Shown in pieces: positions 5,076-8,996 of a stretch of 8,996 nt of DNA; within the stretch, counting starts at the first letter, position 1; each line of letters opens with the position of its first letter. The DNA comes from Gammaproteobacteria bacterium (GTDB taxonomy: Bacteria > Pseudomonadota > Gammaproteobacteria > HK1), in the NCBI GenBank assembly GCA_020444775.1, contig JAGRHX010000596.1, forward strand, positions 1-8,996. Reading direction: 5' to 3'. A program made the position numbers and the translations under genes. Below the pieces are notes generated by a model. That model ran no database searches. It was not told where the DNA came from and saw only the letters and a list, made by a program, of their open reading frames with translations.

Positions 5076-5259
5076 GTCTACCTCCAGTCAGACCTGTGGG
5101 CCATGCGAACAGCCCGGTTTCGTCTCCAAACGGACCCCGCACGATACCGGTCGAAGCAGGGCGGCACATGATGCATCGTCGGCGAGCTTCGGCGCCGTGC
5201 CTGCCGTCCGCGAAAGCGCGGCGTCTCACCTCGAGCGGTGTAGTCTACGCGAGGGCGTG

Positions 5260-5281
5260 TCGCGGTTCGCGCCGACCGCGA
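5260..5281 (+). promoter_or_regulatory. Inverted repeat upstream of the GST gene
   Basis: TCGCGGT-N8-ACCGCGA has 7-bp perfect arms and ends 34 bases before the GST start codon, in the 240-bp divergent region shared with the SDR gene. A smaller hairpin, CCGCG-AAAG-CGCGG, lies at 5208-5221. No convincing -35/-10 pair was found. The larger repeat could be an operator or a leader stem; low GC specificity limits certainty. Confidence 0.35.
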
Positions 5282-5315
5282 GCCCGACCGTCTCGAGAAC
5301 CGAGGAGAGCAAGAG

Positions 5316-5981
5316 ATGTCCAGCCAGTCCCGGCCGATTCTGGTCATAGGCAACAAGAATTATTCATCCTGGTCGTTGCGCGGCTGGCTCGCGCTGCGCC
5401 GTTCGGGCGTGGATTTCGAAGAGCGTCGACTGCCACTGGACACGCCGGCCTTCGCCGCCGAGATCGGCGCGTTGTCGCCGACCCGCCGGGTGCCGGTGCT
5501 GTGGGACGGCGATCTGTGTATCTGGGACTCCCTGGCGATTGCCGAGTATGCCAACGAGCGCTGGGCGGATGGCAGGCTGTTGCCCGCCGATCCGGCACTG
5601 CGTGGCCGGGCGCGTTCGTTGTGCGCGGAGATGCACTCGGGTTTCCAGGCGCTGCGTGGCGCGATGCCCATGAACTGCCGGGCGCTCGGGCGTAGCGTGC
5701 CGATGACGGACGAGTTGAGCGCCGACATCCGCCGGGTCATCGATCTCTGGTGTGAGGCGCGCGCGGCCCGGGCCGGCGCCGGGCCCTGGCTGCTCGGTGA
5801 CTTCAGCCTCGCGGACCTCATGTACGCGCCCGTGGTCCTGCGCTTTCGCACCTACGGTGTGCAGGTGCCCGATGTCGCGCGCGCCTACATGGATACGCTG
5901 CTCGAGGACGCCGACATCGTCGAGTGGCTGGCCGCCGCGCAAACCGAAACCGAGGTGCTGGAAGCCGAGGAGGTCGGCTGA
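5316..5981 (+). CDS. Glutathione S-transferase family protein
   Basis: The 221-residue product has the two-domain cytosolic GST layout. The N-terminal thioredoxin-like domain (about 7-85) carries Asn-Tyr-Ser-Ser-Trp-Ser-Leu-Arg (15-22), whose serines include the likely glutathione-activating residue. Val-Pro59-Val-Leu holds the cis-proline, and Asp70-Ser71 binds the glutathione gamma-glutamyl group. The helical C-terminal domain has Leu-Leu-Gly-Asp-Phe-Ser-Leu-Ala-Asp-Leu-Met (about 154-164), the usual N-capping segment. Members conjugate glutathione to electrophiles or isomerise pathway intermediates. The ATG follows AGGAG (5303-5307) by eight bases. A link to the nearby hydratase, as with maleylpyruvate isomerases, is possible but unproven. 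It converges with the propeller gene, 35 bases between stops. Confidence 0.88.
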   Translation: MSSQSRPILVIGNKNYSSWSLRGWLALRRSGVDFEERRLPLDTPAFAAEIGALSPTRRVPVLWDGDLCIWDSLAIAEYANERWADGRLLPADPALRGRARSLCAEMHSGFQALRGAMPMNCRALGRSVPMTDELSADIRRVIDLWCEARAARAGAGPWLLGDFSLADLMYAPVVLRFRTYGVQVPDVARAYMDTLLEDADIVEWLAAAQTETEVLEAEEVG

Positions 5982-6016
5982 GGCCGATGTGTCGTGCGTG
6001 CCCGCGAGACCACAGC

Positions 6017-7240
6017 TCAGTGCAGTGTATAGGCGCGAATCCCCGACCAGGTGCCCGTGAACGGAATCCCCGTACGGATGTAGCCGAGGTATACACCCCA
6101 GTCGTTGCGCGCGATGCTCCAGGTGCCCAGCCCGTCTCCGGCTACGCCGATGCCGTCCAGCAGCCGCGGTGTGCTCGGGACGCGCACATCGACCCGAACC
6201 AGCTCGCTGTCACCGGCTGACATGAGCACCTGGTGACGGCTTCGGTCCAGCAGCAGCTGATTGGTATGCCCGGCGCTGTTGAACCAGACGTTGCCCAACG
6301 CCTCGCAGCGCCACGGGTTCCACCAGCCCAGTGCCCGGATCCGTTCCGGCTCGCTCAGGTCCAGGATCTCGAGCCCACAGTAGTCCACGGCCACGTAGGC
6401 GAGCGGCCAGTCGAGGACGACGTTGTTGTAGGCCTGCGGCTTCTTTGCCAGACGTGGGTTGATGTAGCGCGCGTACTCCCTGGGCCGGCGTGGCTCACTG
6501 ATGTCGAGCAGCCGCAGACCGCCGGCATCGTAGGCGACCACCAGGGTCTGCTCGTGCAGCGCCAGACCGCGAGCATTGGGCTGACGCAGACGTGACGGAT
6601 TGACGACCGGGAAGTCGGGATCCGGCAGCAGCCCGGACAGTCGAACGATGCGGCCCGGCGTGCGCGCATCCAGCACATGCACGCCGGCGGACATCGCCGC
6701 CAGATAGACCAGGCCGTCGCGCTCGACCAGATGCGAGGCGCCGTGGCCCGCCGAGGACGACCGCCACGTCTGCAGCATTCGTGGGCTTTGCGCCGCCGTG
6801 ACGTCGATGCTCGCCAGCCCGGCGGGCGAGCCGCCGGTCGCGAATGGATCGCCCAGCGCCGCGTACAGCCGGTCGTCACGTTGCGTGAGCGAGACCACAT
6901 CGAGATTGCCGAAAGCGTGTCGACTCAAGACCGCAAGTGGGCTGGGCGGGGTGAGATCGTCGCGCTGGCGGTAGATGGCGAGCCCCCCGCCCTTGAGCGC
7001 AACGTACAGCAGCGATGGGTCGCGCTGGTCGGGCTGGATGAAGAGCGGCAGGTTGAACCCGGTGTCCAACGACCAGCGAGGCACGCGCTGTGTCTGGAGC
7101 GGCGTCGAGTCCTGGCCTCGCGGCGTGTCGGGCGCGGACAACAGTGTAGCCAGCAGCCCTATCAGTGCGGCCCTGAAGCCGCGTGACCTGAGCGGCCGGT
7201 CGACGCCTGCCTGCTTCGATGTCGCTTCGGGCATGACCAT
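6017..7240 (-). CDS. Exported LVIVD-type beta-propeller protein
   Basis: The 407-residue product begins with a basic stretch (Arg15-Arg23) and a hydrophobic core (about 24-36), a plausible Sec signal peptide, so it probably acts in the periplasm or outside the cell. The rest is a series of roughly 40-50-residue repeats ending in patterns such as Gly-Leu-x-Leu-Leu-Asp-Ile-Ser-Glu-Pro and Gly-Leu-Glu-Ile-Leu-Asp-Leu-Ser-Glu-Pro, as in LVIVD propellers. About six blades can be traced between residues 77 and 400. Such proteins are mostly uncharacterised binding scaffolds. No lipobox cysteine is seen. TGA directly precedes ATG 7240, so this ATG or the one at 7234 is the start; the ribosome site is poor. 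It lies 107 bases downstream of the pyroglutamyl peptidase gene on the same strand. Confidence 0.8.
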   Translation of the reverse strand: MVMPEATSKQAGVDRPLRSRGFRAALIGLLATLLSAPDTPRGQDSTPLQTQRVPRWSLDTGFNLPLFIQPDQRDPSLLYVALKGGGLAIYRQRDDLTPPSPLAVLSRHAFGNLDVVSLTQRDDRLYAALGDPFATGGSPAGLASIDVTAAQSPRMLQTWRSSSAGHGASHLVERDGLVYLAAMSAGVHVLDARTPGRIVRLSGLLPDPDFPVVNPSRLRQPNARGLALHEQTLVVAYDAGGLRLLDISEPRRPREYARYINPRLAKKPQAYNNVVLDWPLAYVAVDYCGLEILDLSEPERIRALGWWNPWRCEALGNVWFNSAGHTNQLLLDRSRHQVLMSAGDSELVRVDVRVPSTPRLLDGIGVAGDGLGTWSIARNDWGVYLGYIRTGIPFTGTWSGIRAYTLH

Positions 7241-7347
7241 TCACATCCATGAGTAGCGAGTCGATTCTGAAGCTACCTGGTGCGCAGATTGACCGGGCGG
7301 CCACCTGTCTCGAACCGCCCCGCCGCCTGTTCCTCGGCCGCCTTGCA

Positions 7348-7992
7348 TCAGCGTGGGCGATTGTCGACGGACTCTCGGCCGAGCACGCCCAGGACTATCT
7401 CGATGGCCAGGACCTGGGTGTGTAGAGGCAGGCTGGGCCGCTGCAGGCGCGGGTCCAGGGCCTGGGTGCTCAGATAGGGCAGGTGCACGAAACCCGCGCG
7501 CGGACGGGGCTTGCCGGGCGCTCGCGTGAGGTCCAGATGATGCATGACCCGATAGAAGACGTGGTTGCACAGATAGGTCCCGGCGCTGTTGGAGATGCCG
7601 GCCGGAATGCCGGCCGACTGCAGCGCGTCGACCATGGACCGCACCGGCAGCGTGGAGAGATAGGCCGCCGGTCCGCCGCGCGCGATGGGCTCGTCACGTG
7701 GTTGCTCGCCCGAGTGGTCCGGCATGTTGAAATCATCGACGTTGAGGGCGACCCGCTCAGGGGTGATGGCGTGGCGACCACCGGCTTCGCCGAGCATCAG
7801 GACAACGCCAGGCAGCATCGAGTCGATACGCTCTATCAGCCGTTCGGGTGCGGCGCCACGCTGCACCGGCAGGATCAGGGCGTCCAGCTCGTAATCGCCA
7901 GACCCGCGCGCGGCGAGTGTCTGCACGCAGGCCTGGGACGGATTCTCACGCTCACCGCCAAATGGCTCGAAGCCGGTCAACAGGATCCGCAT
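7348..7992 (-). CDS. pcp: Pyroglutamyl-peptidase I (pyrrolidone-carboxylate peptidase)
   Basis: The 214-residue product is a C15 cysteine peptidase of normal length that removes N-terminal pyroglutamate from peptides in the cytoplasm. It opens with Ile-Leu-Leu-Thr-Gly-Phe-Glu-Pro-Phe-Gly-Gly (3-13). The catalytic triad is visible: Glu79 in Pro-Glu-Arg-Val-Ala-Leu-Asn, Cys142 in Ser-Ala-Gly-Thr-Tyr-Leu-Cys-Asn-His, and His170 in Phe-Val-His-Leu-Pro-Tyr. ATG at 7992 is chosen because the family begins here and GAGGT lies about nine bases upstream; the 62 residues of open frame above it are intergenic. The 107-bp gap to the propeller gene holds only a weak stem (GGGCGG/CCGCCC, 7295-7320). It is divergent from the TPP enzyme. 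Confidence 0.95.
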   Translation of the reverse strand: MRILLTGFEPFGGERENPSQACVQTLAARGSGDYELDALILPVQRGAAPERLIERIDSMLPGVVLMLGEAGGRHAITPERVALNVDDFNMPDHSGEQPRDEPIARGGPAAYLSTLPVRSMVDALQSAGIPAGISNSAGTYLCNHVFYRVMHHLDLTRAPGKPRPRAGFVHLPYLSTQALDPRLQRPSLPLHTQVLAIEIVLGVLGRESVDNRPR

Positions 7993-8043
7993 GATGGTGC
8001 CACCTCTGGTTGCCGTCGCATCGGTTCGGCGGATCACCGCGCG

Positions 8044-8221
8044 CGCATGCGCCCCGCACCCATGTGCCGCATGCAACCCGACGGGAGCGGGCCCGCTTGG
8101 ACCGTAGGCCCATGATGAGCGTGCTGCGGGCCCGGCTGTCAATGCACACACGTCGCGACACCCGTCGAACGGGGCCAACGGCGTTCACGAGACCTCGTCG
8201 CGGCGCATGCTCTACCATGCG
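8044..8221. promoter_or_regulatory. Three CGCATGC motifs and an inverted repeat between pcp and the TPP-enzyme gene
   Basis: The 265-bp divergent region holds CGCATGC at 8044-8050 (within the palindrome GCGCATGCGC, 8043-8052), 8068-8074 and 8204-8210. The last is part of CGCATG-CTCTAC-CATGCG (8204-8221), perfect 6-bp arms, 36 bases before the TPP-enzyme start. Recurrence in one short region suggests a regulator site. No clear sigma70 boxes were found. Confidence 0.38.
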
Positions 8222-8257
8222 TGATGACCATGATGAACCGTGAGCGAAGGGGTAACC

Positions 8258-8996
8258 ATGAATACCGCGGACGCAATTGTCGAGATCCTCAAGCGCGAAG
8301 GGGTCGATACGCTGTTCTGTTTTCCGACCACATCAATCATAGAGAATGCCGTGGCGGCCGGTCTTCGGCCGATCATCTGTCGCCAGGAGCGGGTCGGCGT
8401 CGACATGGCGGACGGCTATGCCCGGGTCACCAACGGCCGACCACCGGGCGTCTTCGCGATGCAATACGGGCCGGGCGCGGAGAACGCGTTCCCCGGGATT
8501 GCCACCGCCTGGTCCGATTCGGTGCCGGTGCTGTTCCTGCCGCTCGCCCACGCCCGCGAGCAATCGCAGGTCTTCCCCACCTTTGCCTCGCATCGCAGCT
8601 ATGCGAGCGTGACCCGCCACGTCGAGGAGATCCGTCTGCCAGAGTCGACCGTGGCGGTCATGCGTCGCGCTTTCAATGCCCTGCGCAACGGCCGCCCCGG
8701 GCCGGTCATGGTCGAGGTGCCGCGTGACATCGTCGATCTGGACATCGGCAGCGCGTCGCTCGACTACCAGCCCCTGCCGACCACCTCGAGCGGTCCGGAT
8801 CCGCGTGATGCCGATGCGGCCGCACGCGCGCTCATCGAGGCCGAGTGTCCGATCATCCTCGCAGGCCAGGGGGTGCTGTACGCTGAAGCCTCCAGCGCGC
8901 TGGTCGAGCTTGCAGAGTTGCTGGAAGCGCCGGTGATGACCACGGTGGATGGCAAGAGCGCGTTTCCCGAGGACCACGCGCTGGCGCTCGGCTCCG
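8258..8996 (+). CDS. Thiamine-diphosphate-dependent enzyme, acetolactate-synthase-like large subunit; C-terminus beyond the window
   Basis: The frame is open from ATG 8258 to the edge: 246 residues of a protein that should be about 550. It holds the N-terminal Pyr domain (about 1-165) and the beginning of the central domain. The activating glutamate is Glu44 in Arg-Gln-Glu-Arg-Val-Gly-Val-Asp-Met-Ala-Asp-Gly-Tyr-Ala-Arg. Tyr-Gly-Pro-Gly-Ala-Glu-Asn (72-78) and Gly-Arg-Pro-Gly-Pro-Val-Met-Val-Glu-Val-Pro follow, as in the superfamily. The opening Cys-Phe-Pro-Thr-Thr and Met-Gln-Tyr-Gly-Pro-Gly resemble an uncharacterised group annotated as thiamine pyrophosphate-requiring proteins rather than true IlvB. 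Such enzymes cleave or join 2-oxo acids or acyl-CoAs. AAGGGG lies six bases before the start. Confidence 0.9.
   Translation, partial: MNTADAIVEILKREGVDTLFCFPTTSIIENAVAAGLRPIICRQERVGVDMADGYARVTNGRPPGVFAMQYGPGAENAFPGIATAWSDSVPVLFLPLAHAREQSQVFPTFASHRSYASVTRHVEEIRLPESTVAVMRRAFNALRNGRPGPVMVEVPRDIVDLDIGSASLDYQPLPTTSSGPDPRDADAAARALIEAECPIILAGQGVLYAEASSALVELAELLEAPVMTTVDGKSAFPEDHALALGS

Noticed and set aside
7993..8178. N-terminal extension of pyroglutamyl peptidase by 62 residues
   Set aside because: The family starts at the ATG at 7992, a Shine-Dalgarno sequence precedes it, and the upstream open frame is low-complexity intergenic sequence.

Overview
The window is GC-rich (about two-thirds G+C by eye), densely coded bacterial chromosome. 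Gene types (AcnA-like aconitase, GFA protein, RutA-like flavoprotein, GST, pyroglutamyl peptidase), Shine-Dalgarno spacing and codon use suggest a proteobacterium; I cannot name the genus. No tRNA, rRNA, insertion sequence, CRISPR array or phage gene was seen. Ten substantial genes are present. Two of them, an aconitase-family gene at the left edge and a thiamine-diphosphate enzyme at the right edge, are cut by the window.

Layout. 1-379 (minus): 5' part of an aconitase-family gene whose usual substrate-contact Gln appears to be Pro. 526-2946 (plus): probable operon of a GFA-family zinc protein, a 2-keto-4-pentenoate hydratase-like enzyme of the FAH superfamily, and a RutA-like flavin monooxygenase. 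2969-3499 (minus): EthD-like ferredoxin-fold protein, convergent with the flavoprotein. 3762-4250 (plus): FBP-type zinc-finger protein (EF-G-binding, FusB-related C-terminal family) with an unusual leader: a promoter overlapped by an inverted repeat, a seven-codon upstream ORF with a good ribosome site, and a 14-bp tandem repeat. 4284-5075 (minus): SDR-fold protein without the usual Ser-Tyr-Lys residues. 5316-5981 (plus): glutathione S-transferase. 6017-7240 (minus): exported LVIVD-type beta-propeller, downstream of 7348-7992 (minus): pyroglutamyl peptidase I. 8258-8996 (plus): N-terminal half of an acetolactate-synthase-like TPP enzyme.

Working together. Hydratase, RutA-like oxygenase, EthD-like protein, SDR, GST, TPP enzyme and a divergent hydro-lyase side by side look like an accessory catabolic region for an organic acid or ring compound. 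The substrate cannot be read from the sequence, and only the three-gene plus-strand block is likely to be one transcription unit. The most unusual nucleotide-level structure is the leader of the FBP gene (3553-3762). It could be a translation-responsive leader or the scar of a repeat expansion that damaged the gene start.
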